Of a DNA stretch of 64,000 nt, positions 1-10,429 are shown in pieces (position 1 is the stretch's first letter; each line of letters opens with the position of its first letter). The stretch is from Betaproteobacteria bacterium (GTDB lineage: Bacteria > Pseudomonadota > Gammaproteobacteria > Burkholderiales > SG8-39), in assembly GCA_005881575.1 (NCBI GenBank), contig VBCA01000003.1:1-64000 (forward strand), written 5' to 3'. The notes below the pieces were generated by a model. The model searched no databases. It saw only the letters and a program-made list of their open reading frames with translations, and was not told the DNA's origin. Both the position numbers and the translations under genes were made by a program.

Positions 1-700
1 GACAACGTGAACGCCATGGCGGCGAACCTCACGGGCCAGGTGCGCAACATCGCGGAGGTGACCACGGCGGTCGCCAAGGGCGATCTGTCGAAGAAGATCA
101 CGGTGGACGTGAAGGGCGAGATCCTGGAGCTGAAGAGCACGATCAACACGATGGTGGACGAGCTCAACGGATTCGCCTCGGAAGTGTCGCGGGTGGCGCG
201 CGAGGTGGGCACCGAGGGCAAGCTCGGGGGCCAGGCGCAGGTGCCCGGAGCGGCCGGGACCTGGAAGGACCTCACCGACAACGTGAACTCGATGGCGGCG
301 AACCTCACCAATCAGGTGCGCGGCATAGCGCAGGTCGTGACAGCCGTGGCAAAAGGCGACCTGAAGCGAAAAGTCGCCTTCGAAGCGAAAGGCGAAATCG
401 CGGCGCTGGCCGACACCATCAACGGCATGATCGATACGCTGGCGACGTTCGCCGACCAGGTGACCAACGTGGCGCGCGAGGTGGGCACTGACGGCAAGCT
501 CGGGGGCCAGGCGAAGGTGCCGGGTGCCGCCGGACTGTGGCGGGATCTCACCGACAGCGTGAATCAGTTGGCGGCGAACCTCACGACCCAGGTGCGATCC
601 ATCGCGGACGTCGCGACGGCGGTGACAAAGGGCGATTTCACGCGGTCGATCACGGTCGAAGCGATGGGGGAAGTGGCGGTCCTGAAGGACAACATCAACG
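1..700 (+). repeat. In-frame tandem HAMP-domain coding repeats, period 276 nt (92 aa)
   Basis: gacaacgtgaac..atggcggcgaacctcac at 1 and 277, degenerate copy gacagcgtgaatcagttggcggcgaacctc at 553. Protein motif NLTxQVRxIAxVxTAVxKGDxxxxIxVxxxGE repeated. Confidence 0.85.
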
Positions 701-3545
701 AGATGATCCGCAATCTCAAGAGCACGACCCTCAAGAACAACGAGCAGGACTGGCTCAAGACCAATCTCGCAAAATTCACGCAGATGCTGCAGGGTCACAC
801 CGACCTCGTGACCGTATCGAAACTGGTGCTCTCGGAGCTGACGCCGCTCGTGAACGCCCAGCAAGGCGTCTTTTACACCCAGGTGAAGGACGGCGACGAA
901 CCCGGTCTCGAACTGCTCGCCAGCTACGCATCCAAGCCGAACAAGCATCTCGCGAAAACCCTGCGGATCGGCGAGAGCCTGGTAGGGCAGTGCGCTTACG
1001 AGAAGAAGCGCATTCTCCTCGAGGACGTCCCCGACGACTACATCCGCGTCAGCTCGTCGATCAGCTGACCGAAAGTATCGGCGTGGTATTCAACACCATC
1101 GAGGCAAACATGCGCACGGAATCCCTGCTCGAACAGTCGCAATCGCTCACCAAGGAGCTGCAAAGCCAGCAGGAGGAGCTCAAGGAAACCAACGACCGTC
1201 TGGAGCAGCAGGCGCAGAATCTGCAGAACTCCGAGAGACTGCTCAAGAATCAGCAAGAGGAGCTGCAGCGCACCAACGAGCAACTTCAAGAGAAGGCCAA
1301 GCTTCTTTCGGAGCAAATGAGGCAGGTCGAATACAAGAATCGGGAAGTCGAGCAGGCGAAAGCTGCGCTCGAGGAAAAAGCCGAGCAGCTCGCGCTCTCT
1401 TCTCGCTACAAGTCCGAGTTCCTGGCCAACATGTCACACGAACTGCGCACGCCGTTGAACAGCCTGTTGATCCTGGCGAAGCTGCTCGCGGACAACGCAG
1501 GCAACAACCTCTTGCCCAAACAGATCGATTACGCGCAGACTATTTATGCCGCCGGCACGGATCTTCTTTCCCTCATCAACGACATTCTCGATCTGGCCAA
1601 GATCGAATCTGGCACAGTCACGCTCGACATCGCCCCTGAGCGCTTCTCGGGGCTGCAGGACTACGTCGAGCGGACTTTCCGCCAGGTGGCGCAGGACAAA
1701 GGCTTGGGCTTCACGGTGAGCGCGGCTTCAGACCTGCCCGCGGTGATTCACACCGACGAGAAGCGACTCCAGCAGATCCTGAAGAATCTGCTCTCGAATG
1801 CGTTCAAGTTTACCGAAAAGGGCAAAGTGTCTCTGCGGATCTCCCTCGCGAAATCCGGTTGGACTGTGGGACACCCGCAATTGGATGCGGCGGAAAAAGT
1901 GGTGGCGTTCTCCGTCGCGGACACCGGGATCGGAATTCCCGAAAACAAGAGGAAGGTCATTTTCGAAGCCTTCCAGCAGGCTGACGGAACGACCAGCCGC
2001 AAATACGGCGGCACGGGACTGGGACTTTCCATCAGCCGCGAGCTTACTCGCCTGCTCGGCGGGGAAATTCGGGTCGAAAGCAATCCGGGCAAAGGCAGCA
2101 CGTTTGCCCTTTACCTGCCGCTTACCCACGATCCGGCGGAGGTCGAGGCGAGAGCACCGAAAGCGCCCGCCGAGGAGCCCAAGCTAAGTCCTGCGACGAT
2201 AACGCCGAAAACACCCTCCGTTGAAACACCGGCCGAGGAAACACCCGCCGAAGAGCCCAGGCTCGGTCCGGCTTACGCTAAGCGACCGACTTTCAGTCCG
2301 GCGATGAAAGCGCACGGGGTACGCCCGGAGCCTCAAGTGAGCGACGACCGCGACAACATCCAGCCGGGCGACCGCGTCGTCCTGATCGTCGAAGACGACG
2401 CCACGTTCGCCGCGATTTTGCTGGATGTCGCGCGCGAGAGCGGGTTCAAGGGCGTAGTCGCGCTGGACGGCAACACGGCGCTCGCTCAGGTCAAGGAACT
2501 TGAGCCTGACGCGCTCACGCTGGACTTGAAGCTTCCGGACATGGACGGGTGGGCGGTCTTGGATCTCCTGAAACACGATCCGAAAACGCGGCATATCCCG
2601 GTGAGCGTCATTTCCGTGGCGGGGCAGATGCACAAATGCCTTCACATGGGAGCCCTGGGAGCCGTGCGCAAGCCCGCGGTGAAGGAGGCGCTCCAGGAAG
2701 CCCTTGCCAAGACGCGCAGAATAATCGAGCACGAGATCAGAGCGCTGCTCGTCGTCGATGGAAACGACGCGGAGCGGGCGAGCATCACCGAAGCCCTGCG
2801 CGAGGAGGACGTGCAGATCACCGGTGTGCGCGCAGGCAAGCAGGCCCTCGATGCCCTGCAGAAGAATCAGTTCGATTGCATGGTGCTCGGTCCGACGCTT
2901 CGCGATATGAGCGCGATAGACTTCATCAAGAAGATCGTCCAATCCGAAACGACGTCCGAATTGCCGATCGTGATCTATGAAGCGGACGCCCTGAGCGGCA
3001 GCGAGCGGGACGATCTCAGAAAGCTGGCAGAGGTCGCCGTCCTGAAAAGCGCACGGACTCTCGAAGCGGTTTTGGAAGAGACGACGCTGTTCCTTCATCA
3101 GACGGTCAGCGATCTGCCGACGAATAAGCGCGAACAGTTGCTGGCCGCTATCCAATCGGCCACGCCGGATCTGGCCGGCAGAAAGGTGCTGATTGTCGAC
3201 GACGACATCAGAAACATATTCGCGTTGACCGGGGCTTTGGAGCAACACGGGATAACGGTGCTCAACGCGGAGAACGGCAAAGACGGGCTCGAAACGCTGA
3301 AAAACAATCCGGAAATCGATGTCGTCCTCATGGACATCATGATGCCCGAGCTCGACGGATACGACACGATCCGAATCATTCGCGGCCTGCAGGAATTCAA
3401 GAATCTTCCGATCATCGCAGTGACTGCGAAAGCGATGAAGGGGGACCGCGAGAAATGCATCGAGGCCGGGGCTTCTGACTACATCTCCAAGCCCGTCAAT
3501 ATCGAACAGCTGTTGTCGCTCTTGCGAGTCGGACTCGCCAAGTGA
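1..3545 (+). pseudogene. HAMP-array hybrid histidine kinase (HAMP repeats-GAF-HisKA-HATPase-REC-REC-REC), 5' end outside window, apparently disrupted in the GAF domain near 1050
   Basis: Frame 1 is open from nt 1 with HAMP repeats and a GAF-like start ([20 protein letters not shown]...), ending at TGA 1066-1068. Homologous continuation ([23 protein letters not shown]... HisKA MSHELRTPLNS, HATPase, REC domains) is in a different frame to 3545. About 35-40 residues of the GAF domain expected for this family are missing at the junction. Confidence 0.75.
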
Positions 3546-3557
3546 TCGGAGACGGCG

Positions 3558-6089
3558 GTGTCCGGCCCATCGCAAGCTAACATTCTTGTAGTCGACGACG
3601 AGCGGCATGGCCTGCTTGCCATGCAGCAGCTCCTTTCTGGGCCCGACCGGAACGTAGTGGCGGTCGGGTCGGGGAAGGAGGCGCTGAGACAGATTCTCAG
3701 AACCGACTTCGCGCTCATTCTGCTCGACATCCGCATGCCCGAAATGGACGGTTTCGAAGCCGCCACATTGATCCGCAAACTCAAGCGTTCTCGTCACACC
3801 CCCATCATTTTCCTCACTGCCGCTCTCGAAGACGCGCAATCGGTTTTCAGAGGGTATGAAATCGGCGCGGTGGACTACATTCTGAAGCCGGTGAATATCG
3901 ACATCCTAAAGTCGAAGGTGGCGGTGTTCGTCGATTTGTACAGCAAGAGCGCGGAGCTCGCGACGCAGGTCAACCAGCGCAAAATCGCGGAACGGGAATT
4001 GTCCAAGGTCAACGAGAGCCTTGAAACCAAAATAAGGGAGCGTACCGCGAGTCTGATCGCGGCGAACGACCTGCTGCGGAAGGAAATCGAGATGCGCAAG
4101 CAGGCCGAGGAAGATCTGCACAAGGCGAAGCGGGCGGCCGAGGCCGCGAACCTGGCAAAGTCGGAGTTTCTGGCCAACATGAGTCATGAAATCCGGACTC
4201 CGATGAACGCCATCATCGGGATGACCGATCTCGCCCTGCAGACGCCTCTGACGCCGGAGCAGCGCGAGTACCTTGAACTCGTAAAGGCCTCGGGCGGCTC
4301 CCTTTTGACGGTCATCAACGACATTCTGGATTTCTCGAAGATCGAGGCCGGGCGGCTGGAAGTCGAGACCATTCCGTTCTCGCTGAGCGAGAGCCTGGGC
4401 GACACCATGAAAACACTGGCGCTCGAGGCGCACCGAAAGGGCCTGGAGCTCGCCTATGAAATCCGACCCGACACCCCCGACGCGCTGCTCGGCGACCCGG
4501 TCAGATTGGGCCAGATCGTACTCAACCTGGTGGGCAATGCAATCAAGTTCACCGAGCGCGGCGAAGTGGTGATGCGCGTTCAACCCCAATCGAGTGATGG
4601 CGCCGAGGTGAACTGTTATTTCACCGTAAGCGACACCGGAATCGGAATCGACCGGGAAAAACAGACCGCTATCTTCGCACCGTTTCTCCAGGGCGATACC
4701 TCGACGACGCGTCTTTACGGCGGCACCGGCCTTGGGCTGACCGTTTCGGAGCGTCTGGTGGAAATGATGAACGGCAAGATCTGGGTCGACAGCGAGCCGG
4801 GCAAGGGAAGCATTTTTCACTTCACGGTACGTTTCGGCCTGCAGAAAGTGGCGCAAGGCGAACAGGTGGCGATCGATTTCAAGGAGCTGCGGGCTCTGGT
4901 TGTGGAAGATCATGCGCTCAGCCGCCGCATCCTCGTGGACGCGCTGAAACGATGGAACGTCGAGGCGCACGAAGCCGAAAGCTGCGAGTCCTTGACGGAA
5001 ACCTTGGAACAGGCGAAACGGGCAAAGGCGCCGTTCCGGCTGGTGCTTCTGGATGACACTCTGCGGGGCGTGGATAGCTATGAACTCGCCGTGCAGATGC
5101 GGAAGAACCCGCGCCTCGGGGTGGAGTCCGTGATCGTGCTCGGTTCTGCGCTGCGGCGCGAGGAAAAACGGGACCGCCTCGATGGCGAGATGTTGTCCTG
5201 CCTCACAAAGCCGGTCAAGCGATCGGAACTTCTGGATGCCCTCCGCGCCATGTCCGGCATCCCGACTCGCAGCGGAGCTCGACGGGCACCGCCGGCGTCG
5301 GGGCGCTCGCAAAGAATCAAGCCGGCGCTGCATATTTTGCTGGTCGAGGACAATCCTGTAAATCGCAGGCTCGCCCAGCACGTGCTCGAGAAAGAGGGTT
5401 ACACAGTCGCCGCCGTGGACAACGGGGCTGCCGCGCTAAAAACGCTCGAACGCGAGCGTTTCGATCTTGTCCTCATGGACGTGCAGATGCCCAGAATGGA
5501 CGGGATCGAAACCACCACGGCAATTCGAGACCGGGAAAAGATTACCGGGGGATACATTCCCATCGTCGCGTTGACCGCGCATGCGATGGTGGGTGATCGC
5601 GAACACTGCCTGAAGGCGGGCATGGACGGCTATTTGATCAAGCCCATCCAGCCGGCGACGCTGCTCGAAGCGATCGAGCAGCTGCATCTTGTCTCCGGCG
5701 GGCGGCCAAATTCTGCGCGTGCCGAAAAGATCGTGCTCGATCGGGCGAAGTTGCTCGATCGGGTCGACGGCGACATGCAGCTGCTAGGCGAGATTACCAA
5801 AATGTTTCTGCAGGAGTGCGACCCGCTCATGGCAAGTGCCCGCGAGGCGATGAAAACCGGGAACGCCGGACGTTTTGCCTACGACATCCATACCCTGCGC
5901 GGGATGTTTCGCAGCCTGTCCGCAACCGCGGCGCAGGAAGCGGCGGGAAAACTGGAGGAGCTCGATTTGGTGAAGAATCTGGAAAAAGTACAGGCGGCCT
6001 ACGCACTACTCGAGCAGGAAGCGCAAGCGCTCAAGGCCGAGCTCGGCGGGACGATCGACAAGACAGTCGCTTCCTCGGGGGTGATGTGA
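3558..6089 (+). CDS. Hybrid sensor histidine kinase: N-terminal REC, HisKA, HATPase, two C-terminal REC domains and Hpt
   Basis: [23 protein letters not shown] (REC); [15 protein letters not shown] (H box); DTGIGI..GGTGLGL (N/G boxes); [27 protein letters not shown] (REC); [14 protein letters not shown] (Hpt). Confidence 0.93.
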   Translation: MSGPSQANILVVDDERHGLLAMQQLLSGPDRNVVAVGSGKEALRQILRTDFALILLDIRMPEMDGFEAATLIRKLKRSRHTPIIFLTAALEDAQSVFRGYEIGAVDYILKPVNIDILKSKVAVFVDLYSKSAELATQVNQRKIAERELSKVNESLETKIRERTASLIAANDLLRKEIEMRKQAEEDLHKAKRAAEAANLAKSEFLANMSHEIRTPMNAIIGMTDLALQTPLTPEQREYLELVKASGGSLLTVINDILDFSKIEAGRLEVETIPFSLSESLGDTMKTLALEAHRKGLELAYEIRPDTPDALLGDPVRLGQIVLNLVGNAIKFTERGEVVMRVQPQSSDGAEVNCYFTVSDTGIGIDREKQTAIFAPFLQGDTSTTRLYGGTGLGLTVSERLVEMMNGKIWVDSEPGKGSIFHFTVRFGLQKVAQGEQVAIDFKELRALVVEDHALSRRILVDALKRWNVEAHEAESCESLTETLEQAKRAKAPFRLVLLDDTLRGVDSYELAVQMRKNPRLGVESVIVLGSALRREEKRDRLDGEMLSCLTKPVKRSELLDALRAMSGIPTRSGARRAPPASGRSQRIKPALHILLVEDNPVNRRLAQHVLEKEGYTVAAVDNGAAALKTLERERFDLVLMDVQMPRMDGIETTTAIRDREKITGGYIPIVALTAHAMVGDREHCLKAGMDGYLIKPIQPATLLEAIEQLHLVSGGRPNSARAEKIVLDRAKLLDRVDGDMQLLGEITKMFLQECDPLMASAREAMKTGNAGRFAYDIHTLRGMFRSLSATAAQEAAGKLEELDLVKNLEKVQAAYALLEQEAQALKAELGGTIDKTVASSGVM

Positions 6090-6100
6090 GGGTAAGCTCG

Positions 6101-6126
6101 AAAAAAAACCCCGGCGAGCGCCGGGG
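6101..6126 (-). terminator. Intrinsic terminator oriented for minus-strand transcription
   Basis: Plus strand AAAAAAAA-CCCCGGCG-AG-CGCCGGGG; on the minus strand this is a perfect GC stem followed by T8. Confidence 0.65.
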
Positions 6127-6532
6127 CCGCCTGCCCGCATCCGCACCGGGAGGGAGGGGAGGTGCTTTACAAGCAGAATTTCATCATAACGAATTAGAAT
6201 TCCGTCTGCTATAGCGCAACCGTTAATTTTCTGTGGTGAGCGAGCGACCGTAGGTAGCTGCCACGCTACTTTTTGAGGGGAGCGTCAAAACCAAGGCTCC
6301 TTCGATGCAAGAAAATCGGGGGGAGCACCTATCAGGAAATACCTTACACACTTTGGAAATCTGATCCGTAGAGGCCAATCGCATTGTCAAAATTATTCAT
6401 TTTCCCTTGCTACCAACTAATATTTTCTTGCGCAGCTAGTTTGCGAACCATCGCATCGGATTTTCCCGGTTATCCGAGGCCGAGGCGGGAGGAGATCCGG
6501 CGCCCTGTAAAGCGATACGGCGCCCTGTAAAG

Positions 6533-6898
6533 ATGTTGTACAAAGTCACCATCGAGCCGGGGTATTTGAAGGCAGAGCTTTTCAATCGCGAGACGATGGA
6601 AGAGACGCGGGAATTTTTGCAAATCGTTGCGGGCGCCGCGATGAGACATCAGCGGTCGTGCGTGCTGATCTGCGTGAATTCCTCGAACCCGGTTTTCACG
6701 GTCGAGAGGTCTGGATTTCTCGCGTACTTCAGGAGACTCGCCACCGATCCGTCACATAAGATCGCGCTGATCGGAGATTCCGAGGAGCTGGGCATCTCCC
6801 ATCAGTACATCGAATTGATAGGGCGCCAGCACGGCGTCAACGTTCAGAGTTTTCGAGACGAAGCGTCTGCGCTCAAGTGGTTCAATGGGAGGCGATGA
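6533..6898 (+). CDS. Small STAS-like / SpoIIAA-like cytosolic protein
   Basis: 121 aa, MLYKVTIEPGYLKAELFNRETMEETREFLQIV...; fold-level resemblance only; sits between signalling genes. Confidence 0.6.
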   Translation: MLYKVTIEPGYLKAELFNRETMEETREFLQIVAGAAMRHQRSCVLICVNSSNPVFTVERSGFLAYFRRLATDPSHKIALIGDSEELGISHQYIELIGRQHGVNVQSFRDEASALKWFNGRR

Positions 6899-7170
6899 TG
6901 CCGCCGCAACCGGAACCGCTTCTCCGAGCCGGTTAGGCTGTCGGACATATGTCCCGGGGGGGGGCTCGGCGACGTTTCGCGCCCTCGGGAGGGAGGGTCT
7001 GCGACAGCTTCCGACTCCTCCTTTCGGCTCACGCTCTGTGACATTTTCGTTACCTGAATTGACGCATGACGGAGGCATAATCTCCCAATTAAGCTCCGTT
7101 TGTCTGGGATAGGCCCCGAAGGGGCTCGTTGGGCATCGGATTGGGCATTGGGTGAAAAATCGGGAGGTTC

Positions 7171-8286
7171 GTGGCCACGATTCTTGTCGTCGAGGACAGG
7201 CCCGTCAATCTGCGGTTCGTTGCGACGCTGCTCGGGGACCGGGGGCACCGTGTGCTGGAGGCCCGGAACGGCGAGGAAGCGCTGCGGATCGTTCGCGCCG
7301 AAAGCCCCGATTTGGTGATCATCGACATACTCACGTCGGGCATGGACGGTTGTCAGTTCGTCCTCAACCTGCGCTCGGAGCCGAACTCGGTCCAGCCGCG
7401 GATCGTGTTTCGGGCCGCCGCTCATATCGCGGCCGAAGCCGAGGCACTGGCAACCACCTTCGGCGCGTCTTTCATTGCGAAGCCCGTCAACCCGGAGACG
7501 CTGCTGGCGGTCGTCGATGCGGCTCTTTCCGGGCCGAGCGCACTCCCGCTGGAGGTGCATTCGGAAGATAGATCCATCGACTCGTTCCTGCGCCCGATCG
7601 CCCGTAAGCTCCACCGGCATATCGCGAATCTCGAGCGGCTGAACGCCCAACTGGGTCGGGGCGTCGCCCAGCGCGACGCGCAGCTCGACGTGGTGAGAGC
7701 GGCGCTGGACCAGGAGATCAAAAAGCGGCTATTGGCGGAGGGGGAACTGACGCAGGCAAACCTCCGCTTGAAGGACCAGGTTGTGCATGATGGGCTGACC
7801 GGCCTCCATAACCGCCGCTACCTCGAGGAATCGCTCGGCCGTGAGGAAAGCCGCGCACGGCGCAGCGCGCTGCCTTTCGGCATAATGATGATCGACGTCG
7901 ACAACTTCAAGCGCTTCAACGACACGCTCGGCCACGCGGCAGGGGATGCGGTGCTGCGTGCGATAGGCCAGTACATGCTGTCCCTTGCGCGGGGCGAGGA
8001 TATCGTCTCCCGCTATGGCGGCGAGGAGTTCGTTCTGGTCATGGCTCCTGCCCAGCAGGGAATTGTCGCGGAGCGGGCCGAAAAGCTCCGCCGGGACGTG
8101 CAGAACCTCGAGATCGAGTACGAGGGCCGGCGGGTCGGACCCATCACGGTTTCCGTCGGCATCGGGATATTTCCCGACCACGGCGAGAACGGGCAGGAAG
8201 TGCTGCGTGCCGCCGACGCCGCCCTTTATCAAGCCAAGCGATCGGGGCGCAACTGCGTCGTCGTTGCGGACAAGGTGAAGGCGTGA
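7171..8286 (+). CDS. Response regulator diguanylate cyclase (REC-GGDEF)
   Basis: REC ILVVEDRPVNLRFVATLL; GGDEF domain with SRYGGEEFVLV; RGED at the I-site position 5 residues before GGEEF; GTG start with upstream ggaggt. Confidence 0.93.
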   Translation: MATILVVEDRPVNLRFVATLLGDRGHRVLEARNGEEALRIVRAESPDLVIIDILTSGMDGCQFVLNLRSEPNSVQPRIVFRAAAHIAAEAEALATTFGASFIAKPVNPETLLAVVDAALSGPSALPLEVHSEDRSIDSFLRPIARKLHRHIANLERLNAQLGRGVAQRDAQLDVVRAALDQEIKKRLLAEGELTQANLRLKDQVVHDGLTGLHNRRYLEESLGREESRARRSALPFGIMMIDVDNFKRFNDTLGHAAGDAVLRAIGQYMLSLARGEDIVSRYGGEEFVLVMAPAQQGIVAERAEKLRRDVQNLEIEYEGRRVGPITVSVGIGIFPDHGENGQEVLRAADAALYQAKRSGRNCVVVADKVKA

Positions 8287-8362
8287 TCGTCTCATCGAGC
8301 CCTTTTGCCGCGATTCTCCCGGTCTCCGTCCGCGGTTTGATGACCTTGGCGCCGGCGGCCCG

Positions 8363-8899
8363 CTAGAATAAGGGGCCACGCGGGAACGCGGTGCGAAATC
8401 GGTCTCTGGGATCGTAGGCGACGAAGTGGTAGCTGAAACCTCCTGCCCCGTCGAGAACGCGAGACTCGCGCGAGGCCTCGCGCCAGCGTAAGCGGTCGAA
8501 CTCCGGGAAGAAAGCGTCGCCCTCGAAATCGCGCTCGATCTCGGTCATATAGAGGCGGGAGGCGATCGGAATAGCGAGCGCGTAGATCTGCGCGCCCCCG
8601 ATGACGAATGCGTCCCGGGGCTCGACCACCGCCGCGAGAGCGGCATCGAGCGAACGCACTGCGCGGCAGCCCGAGCGCGTCCAATCGGGCGAGCGGGTGA
8701 TCACGATGTTGTCTCGTCCGGCAAGCGGCCCGCCGATCGATTCAAACGTTCGGCGACCCATGATCACTGCGTGACCAAGCGTAAGCTGCCTGAAACGCCT
8801 CAGGTCCTCCGGCAGGTGCCAGGGCATGCGGTTGCGGTGGCCGATGACGCCGTTGCTCGCCACGGCGGCGATGATGGCGACGCGCGAAAAGCCGGTCAT
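8363..8899 (-). CDS. folA: Dihydrofolate reductase
   Basis: IAAVASNGVIGHRNRMPWHLPEDLRRFRQLTLGHAVIMGRRTFESIG...FVIGGAQIYALA. Confidence 0.96.
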   Translation of the reverse strand: MTGFSRVAIIAAVASNGVIGHRNRMPWHLPEDLRRFRQLTLGHAVIMGRRTFESIGGPLAGRDNIVITRSPDWTRSGCRAVRSLDAALAAVVEPRDAFVIGGAQIYALAIPIASRLYMTEIERDFEGDAFFPEFDRLRWREASRESRVLDGAGGFSYHFVAYDPRDRFRTAFPRGPLF

Positions 8900-8962
8900 T
8901 TCGGGTCGACGGAACGGGAGAGCAAAGTCACGATGCGCAAAACTGCGGCATTATAGCGGGCC

Positions 8963-10429
8963 ATGAAAATCGGGCTCGACTTCCCCCAACGCTACTACCC
9001 GCGATCGTTTCTGAGCTTGCTGCTGCTCGCCTTCGCGCTCGTCGCGGCACCGCTCGTCGTGGCTTTTTACAACACTGCGGTATACGTCGAGCAGCTTGCA
9101 GGTCAGAGCCAGACCGCGGTTTCTCAGGCGGCGCAAGCCTCTCGCGGCAGCCGCCTCCTGGTCGAGCAAACCACGGCGCTCGAACGGGTCGTGCGCCAGT
9201 ATCTCATCCTCGACGACGAGGAGCTCCTCAAGGATTACGCCCGCTTGAGGGCGAACTTCAAGGCGAACACCAGCGAGCTTTCCCTGCAGCCGCTCGACGA
9301 GCCGCAGCTGCACGAGCTCAACAGCACTATCGACAAGGAGCAGGGGCTCTACGAACAGTTGCTCGGCAGGCCGAAGACGGCGGCCGACAAGAAGGCGCTC
9401 GTGGAGGGCTACTTGGTGCTGTCGGAGCTGGCGCGGGACGTGCTCAATACGAGCAACGCCTTGATCGACCGCGAGGTGGAATCCATGCGGCGCACGGGCG
9501 AGCGCGCGCAGCGCATCCTCTGGCTGCAGCTCGCCGCGACGATCCCGCTCGGGATACTCCTTGCGGTCGGAGTCACCCTTCTCATCGCGAGACCGATCCG
9601 TCAGCTCGACCAGGCGATCCGGCGCCTCGGTGCTGGCGAGTTCGAGGGCGACATCCGGGTCGGCGGGCCGGCGGACCTGAAATACCTGGGCAGCCGGCTC
9701 GATTGGCTGCGGCAACGGCTGATCGAACTCGAACAACAGAAGCGCCTGTTCCTGCGCCACGTCTCTCACGAGCTGAAAACGCCGCTGACGGCGCTTCGCG
9801 AAGGATCGGAGCTGCTGGTCGAGGGGACCGCCGGCCCGCTGTCGCCCGGCCAGCGCGAAATCGTCGAAATCCTCCGGCAAAAAAGCGTGCAATTGCAGCA
9901 GCTGATTGAGGGCCTCTTGAACTACCATCGAGCGCAGGAGAGCGTGGGGCGCCTGGAGGTGACGGCGGTGCGATTCGACCGGGTCGTAGAACAGGTGCTC
10001 GACGATCACCGGCTCGCGGTCCAGGCTCGCGGCATCCGCGCCGACCTGCGGCTGGACCCGGTCATACTTCAAGCCGACGAGGAAAAATTACGCGCCGTTG
10101 CGGCGAATCTGGTCTCCAATGCGATCAAATACTCGCCGGACGAGGGTATGATTTCCCTGGCGCTGCGAAGAGAGGGGGCTGAGGTGGTATTCGACGTGAG
10201 AGACGCGGGTCCGGGAATTCCTCCCGAGGATCGCGACCGGATTTTCGACTGGTTCTATCAGGGCGAGGACATCCACCACGGCCGCGTGCGGGGCAGCGGT
10301 TTGGGGCTCGCGATCGCACGGGAATTTGTGGTGGCTCACGACGGTCGCATCGAGGTTGTGAGCGATCGCGAAGGCGGCGCCCATTTCCGCGTCACGCTTG
10401 CGGCCGGAACGCCGCGTCCCGAGCTATGA
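8963..10429 (+). CDS. glrK: Sensor histidine kinase, GlrK/QseE family
   Basis: Two TM segments, HAMP, LRHVSHELKTPLTALREGSELL, HATPase; followed by lipoprotein and sigma-54 response regulator with overlapping starts/stops. Confidence 0.85.
   Translation: MKIGLDFPQRYYPRSFLSLLLLAFALVAAPLVVAFYNTAVYVEQLAGQSQTAVSQAAQASRGSRLLVEQTTALERVVRQYLILDDEELLKDYARLRANFKANTSELSLQPLDEPQLHELNSTIDKEQGLYEQLLGRPKTAADKKALVEGYLVLSELARDVLNTSNALIDREVESMRRTGERAQRILWLQLAATIPLGILLAVGVTLLIARPIRQLDQAIRRLGAGEFEGDIRVGGPADLKYLGSRLDWLRQRLIELEQQKRLFLRHVSHELKTPLTALREGSELLVEGTAGPLSPGQREIVEILRQKSVQLQQLIEGLLNYHRAQESVGRLEVTAVRFDRVVEQVLDDHRLAVQARGIRADLRLDPVILQADEEKLRAVAANLVSNAIKYSPDEGMISLALRREGAEVVFDVRDAGPGIPPEDRDRIFDWFYQGEDIHHGRVRGSGLGLAIAREFVVAHDGRIEVVSDREGGAHFRVTLAAGTPRPEL

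Noticed and set aside
2184-3839. Long minus-strand ORF (551 aa) antisense to the hybrid kinase, and similar ORFs (3906-5381 -, 35766-37811 +, 45418-47718 -, 48628-50526 -, 61564-63465 +)
   Set aside because: High-GC shadow ORFs opposite or out of frame with clearly coding genes. Their products are compositionally skewed (R/H/D or Q/E-rich) with no recognisable domains.
6235-6310. Possible cyclic-di-GMP-I (GEMM) riboswitch because of ACCGTAGGTAGC near the signalling cluster
   Set aside because: Only a short fragment resembles the consensus. The other conserved elements (GGGCAAACC, GACGCAAAGC) are absent in the expected order. An Infernal search with RF01051 would decide.
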